A stretch of 64,000 nt of DNA from Microbacterium proteolyticum (GTDB lineage Bacteria > Actinomycetota > Actinomycetes > Actinomycetales > Microbacteriaceae), in NCBI RefSeq assembly GCF_014192415.1, contig NZ_JACHXY010000001.1, positions 434,001-498,000 of the forward strand, given 5' to 3'. Each line of letters starts with the position of its first letter. Within the stretch, counting starts at the first letter, position 1. Under the pieces are notes generated by a model. It saw nothing but the letters and a program-made list of their open reading frames with translations, was not told where the DNA came from and did not search any database. The position numbers were made by a program, and so were the translations under genes. This document shows positions 11,030 to 19,721 of the stretch, one piece after another.

Positions 11030-11913
11030 CCCACCCGATGCTGTTCGTGGTGACCACGCTCGGGCGCCTCACCGCGTTGGAGCGCCTCCTGGGCTCCGTC
11101 GCGGACCAGCTCGGCCCCCGAGACCGTCTCATCATCGTCGCGCAAGAGAACGCAGATGCGGTTCGAGACCTGGTGACCACCGCCGGCCACGCCGACCGGG
11201 TGAGCGTTCTCACGTCCGCGCGCGGGGCCTCTCTGGGCCGCAACACCGGCATCGACGCGCTGTCATCGGCCGACGACGACAGTCTGGTGATGTTCCCGAA
11301 CGACACGACGTGGTTCCCGGAAGGTGCCATCGAGAAGATCCGCCGTGCGTTGGGGGATGCTCCCGCGGGCGCCGTCACCGTCGAGACCGAGATCGGACCG
11401 CGTTTCTCGCTGCCCGCCCCCGGTACACCGCTCGACGCCTCGACGGTGTGGCAGGTCATCGAGATGAGCCTCGTCATCCGCCTCGACATCCTCCGTCGCG
11501 TCGGGGGGTTCGACGTCGAGATCGGAACGGGCGCCGCCAGCCCATGGCAGGCGGGTGAGGTGACCGACCTGTTGATGCGGACCCTCGATGGGGAACCCTC
11601 CATCGGCACTGATTTCGTCTGGACGGATGCCGCCGACGTCACCGTGGGCGGCATCGCCGAGACCGCCGGCCTCGATCCCCGCGAACGCCGTTGGAAGCTG
11701 CGCGCCTACGGACGCGGTGTGGGCCGGGTGTTGGCACTCCACCCGTTCCCGTGGTGGCACCGGTGGGGATTCGTGGCCGCAGGTCTTCTCGTCGGGGTGC
11801 GGCGCGGCGGGGAGTACGGCCTCGCTGACGGGCCCGCAGCCCTTCTCGGACGTCTCGAAGGCGTGCTCGGACGCACGTTCGGCGGGTCCCGCGCGACCGC
11901 GGTGCGGCGCTGA
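11026..11913 (+). CDS. Family 2 glycosyltransferase
   Basis: 295 residues from an ATGA overlap with the flippase gene. The GT-A domain starts with FVVTTLGRLTALERLLGSVA. It has SARGASLGRNTGIDAL and an acidic site MFPNDTTWFPEGA, where N-D replaces the more common D-x-D. The middle holds VGGFDVEIGTGAASPWQAGE, which matches the acceptor loop of WcaA-like enzymes. The C-terminal 50 residues contain one short hydrophobic segment (FVAAGLLVGV). It is the last gene of the tightly coupled run that began at 4355. The 80-base gap before the next gene contains a promoter. Confidence 0.85.
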   Translation: MTHPMLFVVTTLGRLTALERLLGSVADQLGPRDRLIIVAQENADAVRDLVTTAGHADRVSVLTSARGASLGRNTGIDALSSADDDSLVMFPNDTTWFPEGAIEKIRRALGDAPAGAVTVETEIGPRFSLPAPGTPLDASTVWQVIEMSLVIRLDILRRVGGFDVEIGTGAASPWQAGEVTDLLMRTLDGEPSIGTDFVWTDAADVTVGGIAETAGLDPRERRWKLRAYGRGVGRVLALHPFPWWHRWGFVAAGLLVGVRRGGEYGLADGPAALLGRLEGVLGRTFGGSRATAVRR

Positions 11914-11984
11914 CATCGGCAAGCCGAGCATTCAGACCGTCTCTACGGCGTGACACCGGGATGTCGCGGGTAGTGTGCTCTGCC

Positions 11985-11990
11985 TATAGT
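11985..11990 (+). promoter_or_regulatory. -10 box, leaderless type (TATAGT)
   Basis: TATAGT lies 6 bases before GTG 11997 and 3 bases before ATG 11994. With transcription starting about 7 bases after the box, the mRNA would begin at or within a few bases of the start codon. This decides against the first ATG of the frame at 11961, which lies upstream of the box. Confidence 0.62.
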
Positions 11991-11996
11991 CGAATG

Positions 11997-14261
11997 GTGC
12001 TGTCGGCTCTTCGTTCGCGCGTGCGTGCCGCGCGCGACCTCCCGCTCCTTCGGCCCCTCGTCGCCCGCGCCGACCTGGTCTGGTGGGCTCGCGTCATCCG
12101 CCGGGCAGGCGTGGTCGACCTCGACTATGTGAGCGCCCAGGTCGGTCGCCCGCTGAGCGAAGCCGCCGCCGTGCGGCTTTACGTCCGCGGGGGCTATCGA
12201 CGCGGCCTGCGGCTCTCGCCGCTCTTCGTCGACACAGCGGTCGGCGACCACCTCCCCGAGGCCTGGCGGGTGCCGGCGCTCTACGCCTACCTTGTGGCAG
12301 ACCCCCGCGGGCTCCAGGTGAGTCCCCTGTGGAACGCCGCCGTCTACGGCGAAGCGCACCCCGACGCGTGGGAGAGTCCTGGCGGGCCCCTCGGACACGC
12401 ATGGCGCGCTCGCCACACGCACTCCCTCCCCTTCGGCCCTGATGCCACACCGTCCGCCGCCGCCTGGCCGAGGCTGGCGCAGGCCATCGTCGAGGCGACC
12501 GCCCACGCTCGACGAGGGGGAGAAGTGGCGGCCGCGCCAGCAAGGATCCCGCTCGCGCGCGAGATGATCGTCGCCCTCGGTCCTGGGGAATGGGACTTCG
12601 ATGAGTCCCTCGCGGAAGCAGTCGCCTTCGCCGCCGCCCCCGGTCAGGGCGTCGCGATCGCCGTCATGGACGACCGCACCGAGGATTGGATGCTGGCGTC
12701 TCTGCTGTCGGCGGGGACCCCGCGCGTTCGCGTCAGCCGGCGCCGTCACGACGACGCCAGCCGCGCGATCGACGAGCTCGTCCGCACCTCCCTGGCCGAG
12801 GTCGTCGTCGTCCGCGGACCGAACGAGACCCTCACCGCCGAGGGTGCCGAACGCCTCGCCGCCCGTGTGGAGTCAGCGCCCGCCCGCACGCACGTCGGCC
12901 CGGTATGGCGAGACGGAGACGGAACACTCGCCGCGGTCGGAGCAGTCCTAGGGGAACGCTTTCTCGCCGGCCACCCCATCGAGGACCTCGCACCGTTCGG
13001 CGATGAGGTGTCACTGGGGGTGCCGGCACTCGCAGGTTCCACCTTCGCGACCCGCCGCGCCGACATCGACGCAGCGCTCGTGGGTGCGGATCCCGCCTCC
13101 GCGCTGACCGGCTCCGCCGTGGTCGCGCTCGACGTCGAGTCCCGTACTCGGTCGATGGTGACCGCCCCGTCTCTCGCGCGTCCCGACGTCGAAGCCGATG
13201 TCGACGCCGAGGACCTGGTGCGGCGCGCGGGATGGGAACGCGTCACACACGGGCCTCAGCCGCGCCTGCGGCGCCCGCGGCGGTCGTTCCTCCTCGCGGA
13301 CGGAAGCACGGTCCCGGTTCTCAGGTGGGCATTGCGCACCGCGACACCGGTCGGTCCCCGCGCCGAGGGGTGGGGCGACACCCACTTCGCTCGCGCTCTC
13401 GCCGCGGCGCTGCGCCGCCTCGGCCAGGAGGTCGTGATCGACTCCTACGCCGCGCGCAACCGCTCGACGCGCCATCTCGACGACGTCACCGTCGCCCTCC
13501 GCGGTCCCGAGCCGCTCGACGCCTCTCCTCACGGCGTCTCACTGCTGTGGATCATCAGCCACCCCGACGAAATCGTCGCCGCCGACACCCAGGGCTTCGA
13601 CCGCGTCTTCGCCGCCTCCGCTCCGTGGGCCCGGACCGCCGGCGCCGAATTCGGCACACGCATCGATCCTCTCCTCCAGTGCACGGATGCCACCCGCTTC
13701 CGTCCGACCGGTCGCGAAAGGAACGGCGGGATCCTCTTCGTCGGAACGGCGCGCGGAATCCTTCGCCCCTCCATCGTGGAGCCCATCCGCGCGGGCATTC
13801 CGGTCGATGTGATCGGACCGGACTGGCGCGGATGGATACCGGCATCCCGCATCCGCGCGACGGGGATCGCCAATCAGGAGCTCCCCGCGCTGTACGAGGC
13901 TGCGGACGTGGTGCTCAACGATCATTGGCCCGCCATGCAGAAGCGCGGCTTCGTCGGCAACCGCCTGTTCGATGTGGTGGCAGCCGGCGGTCGCGCGATC
14001 AGCGACCGCGTCGAGGGGATCGACGACCTCTTCGCGGGAGCCGTGCGCACGTGGGGCACCGTCCCTGAGCTCATCGGCATCCTTTCCGGCGATCTGGACG
14101 ACGCATTCCCCCCGCCACCGCGACTCGAAGCCATCGCGGCTCGCATCCGTGCCGAGCACTCCTTCGACGCTCGCGCCCGCGCGCTCCTCGACGCTGCGCT
14201 GGAAGCTCGCCGGACGCGTCTGGGCAGCGTTTCTGACGACACGACGAGGCTGGCAGAATAG
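11997..14261 (+). CDS. Large glycosyltransferase with CgeB-like C-terminal domain
   Basis: About 754 residues. The first 460 or so are not recognisable as a known catalytic domain, though they carry many Arg/Ala-rich helices. The C-terminal 290 residues look like a GT-B donor domain of the CgeB/Glyco_trans_1_2 type: GWGDTHFARALAAALRRLGQ, LLWIISHPDEI, GGILFVGTARGILRP and NDHWPAMQKRGFVGNRLFD. The N-terminal half may bind the acceptor or be a second, diverged transferase. I place the start at GTG 11997 (or ATG 11994) because of the -10 box at 11985-11990; the open frame reaches 11961. The sugar is unknown. Confidence 0.78.
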   Translation: MLSALRSRVRAARDLPLLRPLVARADLVWWARVIRRAGVVDLDYVSAQVGRPLSEAAAVRLYVRGGYRRGLRLSPLFVDTAVGDHLPEAWRVPALYAYLVADPRGLQVSPLWNAAVYGEAHPDAWESPGGPLGHAWRARHTHSLPFGPDATPSAAAWPRLAQAIVEATAHARRGGEVAAAPARIPLAREMIVALGPGEWDFDESLAEAVAFAAAPGQGVAIAVMDDRTEDWMLASLLSAGTPRVRVSRRRHDDASRAIDELVRTSLAEVVVVRGPNETLTAEGAERLAARVESAPARTHVGPVWRDGDGTLAAVGAVLGERFLAGHPIEDLAPFGDEVSLGVPALAGSTFATRRADIDAALVGADPASALTGSAVVALDVESRTRSMVTAPSLARPDVEADVDAEDLVRRAGWERVTHGPQPRLRRPRRSFLLADGSTVPVLRWALRTATPVGPRAEGWGDTHFARALAAALRRLGQEVVIDSYAARNRSTRHLDDVTVALRGPEPLDASPHGVSLLWIISHPDEIVAADTQGFDRVFAASAPWARTAGAEFGTRIDPLLQCTDATRFRPTGRERNGGILFVGTARGILRPSIVEPIRAGIPVDVIGPDWRGWIPASRIRATGIANQELPALYEAADVVLNDHWPAMQKRGFVGNRLFDVVAAGGRAISDRVEGIDDLFAGAVRTWGTVPELIGILSGDLDDAFPPPPRLEAIAARIRAEHSFDARARALLDAALEARRTRLGSVSDDTTRLAE

Positions 14262-14266
14262 AATCC

Positions 14267-14707
14267 ATGCCCTCGGAGACTCCCTCGTCACGCGGCGGTG
14301 TCCTCTCCGGTCTCTGGTCGTCGAGCCTCGTCCGCTATCTCGTCATGGGCGGATTGTCGTTCGCGTTCGACTTCGGACTCCTCTTCCTGCTTTACGACGT
14401 CGCGGGTGTCCCCCTCACCATCGCAACGCCCACGGCGTTCCTCGCCAGCTTCGTGGTGACGTACACGCTCCAGCGTCTCTTCGCCTTCCGCGCGAGCGAC
14501 GCCGTCGCCCCCAGCGTCGTCCGTTACGCCCTCCTCGTGGCCGCCAACACCGTCCTCACCACCGGGGTCGTCGCCCTCGCCGACTCGATCGGGTGGTCGT
14601 GGGTGGTGGGAAAGATCGTCGCCGTCGCCATCACCACCGTGGGCAATTACTTCGCCTACCGCCATTGGGTGTTCGCCCGTCCGAAAGGTTCCCCAACGCA
14701 TGTATAA
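14267..14707 (+). CDS. GtrA-family membrane protein
   Basis: 146 residues with four membrane helices, the hallmark layout of GtrA/DPMS-like proteins thought to help flip polyprenyl-phosphate-linked sugars. Family landmarks are LVRYLVMGGLSFAFDFGLLF at the N-terminus, an AFRASD loop after helix two and the ending TTVGNYFAYRHWVF. It overlaps the following GT2 by 8 bases; the pair (GtrA plus a DPM1/GtrB-like transferase) is a recurrent functional unit. A weak box, CAGAAT, sits 7 bases before the ATG, so a leaderless transcript is possible here too. Confidence 0.93.
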   Translation: MPSETPSSRGGVLSGLWSSSLVRYLVMGGLSFAFDFGLLFLLYDVAGVPLTIATPTAFLASFVVTYTLQRLFAFRASDAVAPSVVRYALLVAANTVLTTGVVALADSIGWSWVVGKIVAVAITTVGNYFAYRHWVFARPKGSPTHV

Positions 14708-15662
14708 AGGCGCAATCGTCGCCGCGGTCGTCCCCGCGTACAAGGAAGAGAAGATGATCGCCCGGGTCATCGAGACCATGCCGGCGTTCGTCGACCACAT
14801 CGTCATCGTCGACGACTGCAGTCCCGACGACACCAGCGGCGCCGTCAATCGTGCGGACGACGGCCGCGTCACGCTCATCCGCCACGAGGTCAACCAGGGC
14901 GTCGGAGGAGCGATCATCACCGGCCACCGCACCGCGCTCGAGCTCGGCAGCGACGTCAACGTCATCATGGCCGGAGACGCGCAGATGGACCCGGAGTACC
15001 TCCCCGCCCTGCTCGACAGGGTCGTGGAGGACGGTTACGGCTTCGCGAAGGCGAACCGCTTCTACTCCCCCGAGTCCTTCACCGGAATGCCCGGATATCG
15101 TGTGTTCGGCAACATCGCCCTGTCTTTCATCACCAAGCTCTCGTCGGGTTACTGGAACCTTTTCGACCCGCAGAACGGATACACCGCGATCCGCTCCGAG
15201 GCACTGCGGCGGGTCCCCCTCGAACGCGTGGCCAAGCGATACAGCTTCGAGAACGACCTGCTGATCCACCTCAACATCCTCCAGGTGTCCGCCGTCGACG
15301 TCCCCATCCCGGCCGTGTACGGCGACGAGGTGTCCAGCATCCGGCTTCGAAAGGTCGTCCCGGAACTCGTCCACCGCCTCACGGTCGGTTTCTGGCACCG
15401 CATCTGGTACCGCTACGTGCTGTGGTCGTTCTCCCCCATCGCCCTGCTTCTGTTCCTCGGACTGCTCTTCCTCGGGTTCGGACTCGTCGTCACGATCTGG
15501 CTCTTCTTCCAGATCCTGGGCTCAGTCATCGCTACGGCCGCCACGGTCATGTTGGCGGCGTTGCCGCTGATGTTGGGAACGCAGCTGCTCATCAGCGCTC
15601 TGCAGCTCGACATCCAGGCCACTCCCTCGACACCGGAACACGCGCCTTTCGTCCCACGGTGA
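14700..15662 (+). CDS. DPM1/GtrB-like family 2 glycosyltransferase
   Basis: 320 residues, overlapping gtrA by 8 bases. The catalytic domain has VVPAYKEEKMIARVIETMPA, VDDCSPDDTSGAV and IMAGDAQMDPEYLPALL, with the metal-binding D-x-Q-M-D-type site. RFYSPESFTGMPGYRVFGN and FDPQNGYTAI follow, blocks seen in undecaprenyl-phosphate sugar transferases. Two hydrophobic segments near residues 238-300 anchor it in the membrane. Together with GtrA it probably provides a lipid-linked sugar used to decorate the polymer outside the cell. It ends the plus-strand operon, and a strong terminator follows. Confidence 0.9.
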   Translation: MYKGAIVAAVVPAYKEEKMIARVIETMPAFVDHIVIVDDCSPDDTSGAVNRADDGRVTLIRHEVNQGVGGAIITGHRTALELGSDVNVIMAGDAQMDPEYLPALLDRVVEDGYGFAKANRFYSPESFTGMPGYRVFGNIALSFITKLSSGYWNLFDPQNGYTAIRSEALRRVPLERVAKRYSFENDLLIHLNILQVSAVDVPIPAVYGDEVSSIRLRKVVPELVHRLTVGFWHRIWYRYVLWSFSPIALLLFLGLLFLGFGLVVTIWLFFQILGSVIATAATVMLAALPLMLGTQLLISALQLDIQATPSTPEHAPFVPR

Positions 15663-15675
15663 CGTCGAAATGAAT

Positions 15676-15717
15676 GAAGAGGCCTCCGGGCGCTTGTCGC
15701 GCTTCGGAGGCCTCTTC
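15676..15717. terminator. Bidirectional hairpin terminator
   Basis: Perfect 13-bp arms (15676-15688 and 15705-15717) flank a 16-base loop. The left arm reads GAAGAGGCCTCCG. It sits between the stops of two convergent genes (15662 and 15729) and is A-rich before and T-rich after the stem, so it can work on both strands. Confidence 0.85.
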
Positions 15718-15728
15718 GTTCGTACTGA

Positions 15729-16745
15729 TCAGACGAGGGTTGCGGCTGTCTCCGCGGTGCGAACGAGACGGCCCTCATCGCCTGCGGACTGCAGCGACGC
15801 CTCGACGACGCGCAGCACGTGCACGGCCTCGCGCATCGTGGACAGCGTCGTGACTTCGCCGTTCACCGCATCGCGGAACGCCTCCAATTCCGCGCGCAGC
15901 GGCTCGCGCTTGGGGAAGGCGAACCGCGTGACGTCCCCTTCGGAGACTCCCCGGAACGTGGAGACCGACTCCCACTCCAGTGCCGCGGTGCCGTTGCGAT
16001 GGAGGGTCAGGTCTGCGGTCGCGGTGTCGGCGATGAAGGTTCCGCGCTCACCGGTGACGACGGTGACGCGCTCTTTCATCGGGCTCAGCCAGTTGATGAG
16101 GTGGTTCACCACGGCGCCGTCGGTGAGACGTCCTGAGATGGCGATCATGTCTTCGAAAGATCGACCGCTCTGGAACGCCGTCTGGGCGGACACGGCGGCA
16201 TACCGCGACTGCGCGACCCACGCGGTGAGATCGATGTCGTGGGTGGCGAGGTCCTTCGCCACGCCGACGTCGCCGATGCGGGCCGGGAACGTGCTCTGGC
16301 GGCGCGTGGCGATCTGGTAGACCTGACCGATCTCCCCGTCCGCGAGCCGGGCGCGCAACTGCTGCAGAGCGGGATTGAAGCGCTCGACGTGTCCGACGGC
16401 ACCTATCAGACCGCGCGACTCGAAGAGGTCGGCGAGCGCCTGTCCCTCTTTCGAACTGTCGGCGATGGGCTTCTCGACGAGGACGTTCACGTCCGCATCC
16501 GCCAGGATTCCGGCCGCCGCGGCGTGGAAGCGCGTCGGGACGGCCACCACCGCGATGTCGAGCCCGGCGGATGCAAGGGCCTCGACATCAGGCAGCACCG
16601 TGAGGTCGCCCGCGACACCATGCGCGTCTCCTGCCGGGTCCGCCACGGCGACCAACTGGACGCCGTCGATCTCGCGCAACAGACGAGCGTGATGACGCCC
16701 CATCATCCCCAGTCCCAGGAGCCCGGCACGCAGCACGGCGCTCAC
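15729..16745 (-). CDS. Gfo/Idh/MocA-type sugar-nucleotide oxidoreductase (WlbA/WbpB-like)
   Basis: 338 residues. The N-terminal NAD-binding motif GLLGLGMMGRHHARLL (residues 8-23), the EKP motif at 91-93 and KDLATHDIDL with His169 are the cofactor and catalytic landmarks of the family. With the adjoining aminotransferase and N-acetyltransferase it matches the WlbA/B/C (WbpB/E/D) trio that oxidises C3 of a UDP-N-acetylhexosamine (uronate), aminates it and acetylates it. The gene overlaps the aminotransferase by 4 bases. No UDP-GlcNAc 6-dehydrogenase is visible in the window, so the exact substrate is open. Confidence 0.87.
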   Translation of the reverse strand: MSAVLRAGLLGLGMMGRHHARLLREIDGVQLVAVADPAGDAHGVAGDLTVLPDVEALASAGLDIAVVAVPTRFHAAAAGILADADVNVLVEKPIADSSKEGQALADLFESRGLIGAVGHVERFNPALQQLRARLADGEIGQVYQIATRRQSTFPARIGDVGVAKDLATHDIDLTAWVAQSRYAAVSAQTAFQSGRSFEDMIAISGRLTDGAVVNHLINWLSPMKERVTVVTGERGTFIADTATADLTLHRNGTAALEWESVSTFRGVSEGDVTRFAFPKREPLRAELEAFRDAVNGEVTTLSTMREAVHVLRVVEASLQSAGDEGRLVRTAETAATLV

Positions 16746-17839
16746 GCTCCCGCTCCGGCAACGGCTTCGACCGCGGCGACGATGCGCGCGAGATCATCGT
16801 GGCTCAATGACGGGTGCACGGGCAGCGAAACGACCTCGCGCGCCGCGCTTTCTGTTTCGGGCAGGTCGAGCCCGGGCGCGTAGCGTGCCAGTGACGGCAG
16901 CCGGTGATTGGGGATGGGGTAGTAGACGCCGCTCCCCACCTGATGCTCCTCCCGCAGGGCCTTCACGAAGCCGGCGCGATCCTCCGGGATGCGGACGGTG
17001 TACTGGTGGTACACGTGATGAGCACCTTCGGCGACGATCGGGGTGATGACACCGACGAGGTGCGCGTCGAGGTAAGCCGCGTTCTCTCGCCTCTTCTGCG
17101 TCCAGGCATCGACCTTGGTCAGCTGCACGCGTCCGATAGCGGCGTGCAGATCGGTCATGCGGGCGTTGAAGCCGACGATCTCGTTCTCGTACTGCCGCTC
17201 CATGCCCTGGTTGCGCAGCAAGCGCAGCGAGCGGGCGATCTCGGATGTCGCGGCCGTCACCATGCCGCCCTCACCGCTGGTCATGTTCTTCGTCGGATAG
17301 AGCGAGAACATGGTGAAGGAGCCGAAGGTGCCGACCGGACGGCCGTGCAACGCAGCGCCGTGTGCCTGCGCGGCGTCCTCGAACAACATCAGATCGTGAC
17401 GCTCGGCGAGAGCATGAAGTCCCACCATGTCGGCAGGGTGTCCGTAGAGATGCACGGGCATGATCGCGCGCGTTCGCGGCGTGATGGCCGCCTCGACGCT
17501 GGAGACGTCGAGGGTGAAAGTGATCGGATCGATGTCGGCGAACACGGGGGTTGCTCCGGTGAGGGCGACCGAGTTGCCGGTGGCGGCGAAGGTGAACGAC
17601 GGCACGATGACCTCGTCGCCCGGGCCGATACCGCAGGCAAGCAAGCCCAGGTGCAGACCAGACGTCCCCGAGTTCACGGCGACCGTCTCACGGCCCTCGA
17701 CGAAGTGCTCGGCGAATTCGCGCTCGAAGGCTGCCACCTCGGGGCCTTGGGCGATCATGCCGCTGCGCAGCACACGATCGACGGCAGCCCGCTCGTCGTC
17801 GCCGATGAGGGGCTTGGCAGCGGGAATGAGGTCAGGCAC
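16742..17839 (-). CDS. DegT/DnrJ/EryC1/StrS aminotransferase (WlbC/WbpE-like)
   Basis: PLP-dependent sugar aminotransferase of 365 residues. EDAAQAHGA (154-162) holds the PLP-ring contacts. SLYPTKNMTSGEGG has Lys184, the Schiff-base lysine, in the canonical spacing, and NSGTSGLHLG binds the phosphate. The GTG at 17839 is chosen because AGGAGG stands six bases before it; the longer frame from 17863 would place that ribosome-binding site inside the gene. It overlaps the upstream acetyltransferase by 8 bases. It would aminate the 3-keto sugar made by the 15729 product. Confidence 0.92.
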   Translation of the reverse strand: MPDLIPAAKPLIGDDERAAVDRVLRSGMIAQGPEVAAFEREFAEHFVEGRETVAVNSGTSGLHLGLLACGIGPGDEVIVPSFTFAATGNSVALTGATPVFADIDPITFTLDVSSVEAAITPRTRAIMPVHLYGHPADMVGLHALAERHDLMLFEDAAQAHGAALHGRPVGTFGSFTMFSLYPTKNMTSGEGGMVTAATSEIARSLRLLRNQGMERQYENEIVGFNARMTDLHAAIGRVQLTKVDAWTQKRRENAAYLDAHLVGVITPIVAEGAHHVYHQYTVRIPEDRAGFVKALREEHQVGSGVYYPIPNHRLPSLARYAPGLDLPETESAAREVVSLPVHPSLSHDDLARIVAAVEAVAGAGA

Positions 17840-18458
17840 GGGTTTCCTCCTTGAGTGCGCCATCGGACTCGACGAATCGGGCGCCGGTGCGCGGGCACAC
17901 CCACGCGTCGCCGTGATCCTCGAGGGGCAGGCCGGCGGGGCCGACCCACCCGATGCGTCGCGCCGGAACTCCGGCGACGAGCGCGAAATCGGGGACGTCC
18001 TTGGTGACGACGGCGCCGGCGGCGACGGTCGCCCACCGCCCGACCACGACGGGGGCGACGCAGATCGCCCGCGCGCCGATCGACGCTCCCTCCCGGACCG
18101 TCACGCCCACCGGGGTCCAGTCCGAAGCCGACTTCGGGCTGCCGTCTGGGTTGACCGCCCGAGGGTACGTGTCGTTGGTGAAGACGACCGCGGGCCCGAC
18201 GAAGACCCCCGGCTCCAGGCGTGCGGGCTCGTAAACCAGGGCGTAGTTCTGGATCTTGCACCCGTCGCCCACGGAGACGCCCGAGCCGACATAGACGCCG
18301 CGACCGATGACGCAGTTCTCGCCGACGACCGCTCCCTCTCGCACCTGCGCAAGATGCCAAACCGACGAGCCCGCACCGATGGTCGCGCCTGTCACATCGG
18401 CCGACGGGTCGATCCGTGTCGCAGACGTCGACGCGAGCGGGGAGGTTTCTTGTTCCAC
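17832..18458 (-). CDS. Left-handed beta-helix sugar N-acetyltransferase (WlbB/WbpD-like)
   Basis: 208 residues of hexapeptide-repeat sequence (for example GAGSSVWHLAQVREGAVVGE, then IGRGVYVGSGVSVGDG), interrupted by the loop VFTNDTYPRAVNPDG that is characteristic of the WbpD/WlbB subgroup. This subgroup acetylates the 3-amino group of UDP-2-acetamido-3-amino sugars using acetyl-CoA. The C-terminal 40 residues (GLPLEDHGDAWVCPRTGARF) are outside the helix. It is the first gene of the trio. A TAGGCT box ends 8 bases before its GTG start, so the three genes probably share one near-leaderless transcript. Confidence 0.9.
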   Translation of the reverse strand: MEQETSPLASTSATRIDPSADVTGATIGAGSSVWHLAQVREGAVVGENCVIGRGVYVGSGVSVGDGCKIQNYALVYEPARLEPGVFVGPAVVFTNDTYPRAVNPDGSPKSASDWTPVGVTVREGASIGARAICVAPVVVGRWATVAAGAVVTKDVPDFALVAGVPARRIGWVGPAGLPLEDHGDAWVCPRTGARFVESDGALKEETRA

Positions 18459-18466
18459 GGGAATCC

Positions 18467-18472
18467 AGCCTA
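18467..18472 (-). promoter_or_regulatory. -10 box, near-leaderless (TAGGCT)
   Basis: On the minus strand TAGGCT is followed by 8 bases and then the GTG of the acetyltransferase at 18458. It would drive the acetyltransferase-aminotransferase-oxidoreductase trio separately from the ABC transporter genes upstream. Confidence 0.55.
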
Positions 18473-18512
18473 GCGCGGGGTGGTGCGCCCCTCGGTGCGG
18501 TCGGAGAAGAAC

Positions 18513-19721
18513 TCAGTTCGACGATGAACCGGCGAAAGAGACGCTCGCTGCGACGGTTCCGACGGTGACATCCTCTCGGGTTCTTACGGTGAAGAGCGCC
18601 CCCTGCGACAGTCCGTGGCTGCTGGGCTCGCTCACGCCCGCGGCGTTCGCGTTGACGTAATACTGACCGGCGCCGAGGTTGATGGAGGCAACCCGGAGAT
18701 CCACCGTCACCGGACCTGTGATCGGGTCGAGACGGTGTGCGAGCATCTCGGTGTTGGAGGCGAGAACCATGTGTCCGAGCGGGGTATCGATACTGAAGCC
18801 CAGTTCCCAACGATCGATCGGCTTCATCGAGTCAACGTGCACACGGATGGTGAGGGGGTCGCCCTCATTCACGGACTTCGTGAGGGAGCCGTCGTCAGCG
18901 AGCAGTTCGACCTGCTTGACCTGGATGGGGTGCACGGTCTGCTCAGGCGGTGCCTCACCGACGCGGCGACCCTCGAGCACGTCGCGCAGTGCCCCGATTG
19001 CAGCGCGCGTTTCGCCGTCGAACACCACCGCGCCGTCCTTCAGCACGATGCCGCGATCGCACAGCTCCGCAACTTGCTGGGCGGAGTGCGTCACCAGGAT
19101 GATCGTGCGCCCTTGAGCGCGGAACTCGGTGATGCGATCCATGCACTTCCGCTGGAACGTCTCGTCGCCGACGGCGAGTACCTCGTCGACGAGGAGAACA
19201 TCGGGGTCGGTGTGGATCGCAACCGAGAAAGCGAGACGCACGTACATGCCCGAGGAGTAGAACTTGACCGCGGTATCGATGAAGTCGCCGATGCCGCTGA
19301 ACTCGACGATGTTGTCGAATTCGCGATCGATCTCCTCGCGCGTCATGCCCAGGATCGAGGCATTCAGGTAGACGTTCTCGCGACCGCTGAGGTCGGGGTG
19401 GAAACCAGCCCCCAGCTCGAGCAGAGCGGCCATGCGGCCGCGGGTCTCGATGTGGCCGGTCGACGGTGAAAGGATTCCACCGATGAGTTTGAGAAGCGTG
19501 CTCTTGCCGGAACCGTTCGCGCCCAGGAGACCCACCGTGGTGCCGGCCTGAATGGTGAGCGAGACGTCATCGACCGCCACAAAGTCGCGACGGAAAGACT
19601 TTCCGAGACGACCGAGGTGCACGACCCGGTCCTTGAGGCTGTTGTCTTTGCGCACTCGAAAATGCTTGGAGACCGAAATAAGGCGCACGATATCCGGTGC
19701 GATGGTGATGGTGTCCGACAT
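18513..19721 (-). CDS. Polysaccharide ABC exporter ATPase (Wzt/TagH-like)
   Basis: 402 residues. The ATPase domain has Walker A GANGSGKST (67-75), a short ABC signature centred on YSSGM (155-159) and Walker B VLLVDE (175-180), as in O-antigen/teichoic acid exporters. After about residue 245 comes a beta-rich C-terminal domain like Wzt-C, which in known systems reads the chain end of the polymer. The ATG at 19721 shares one base with the permease stop (TAATG); the frame upstream of it is antisense. It acts with the 19721-20647 permease. The presence of a Wzt-C-like domain hints that the exported chain carries a specific terminal modification. Confidence 0.93.
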   Translation of the reverse strand: MSDTITIAPDIVRLISVSKHFRVRKDNSLKDRVVHLGRLGKSFRRDFVAVDDVSLTIQAGTTVGLLGANGSGKSTLLKLIGGILSPSTGHIETRGRMAALLELGAGFHPDLSGRENVYLNASILGMTREEIDREFDNIVEFSGIGDFIDTAVKFYSSGMYVRLAFSVAIHTDPDVLLVDEVLAVGDETFQRKCMDRITEFRAQGRTIILVTHSAQQVAELCDRGIVLKDGAVVFDGETRAAIGALRDVLEGRRVGEAPPEQTVHPIQVKQVELLADDGSLTKSVNEGDPLTIRVHVDSMKPIDRWELGFSIDTPLGHMVLASNTEMLAHRLDPITGPVTVDLRVASINLGAGQYYVNANAAGVSEPSSHGLSQGALFTVRTREDVTVGTVAASVSFAGSSSN

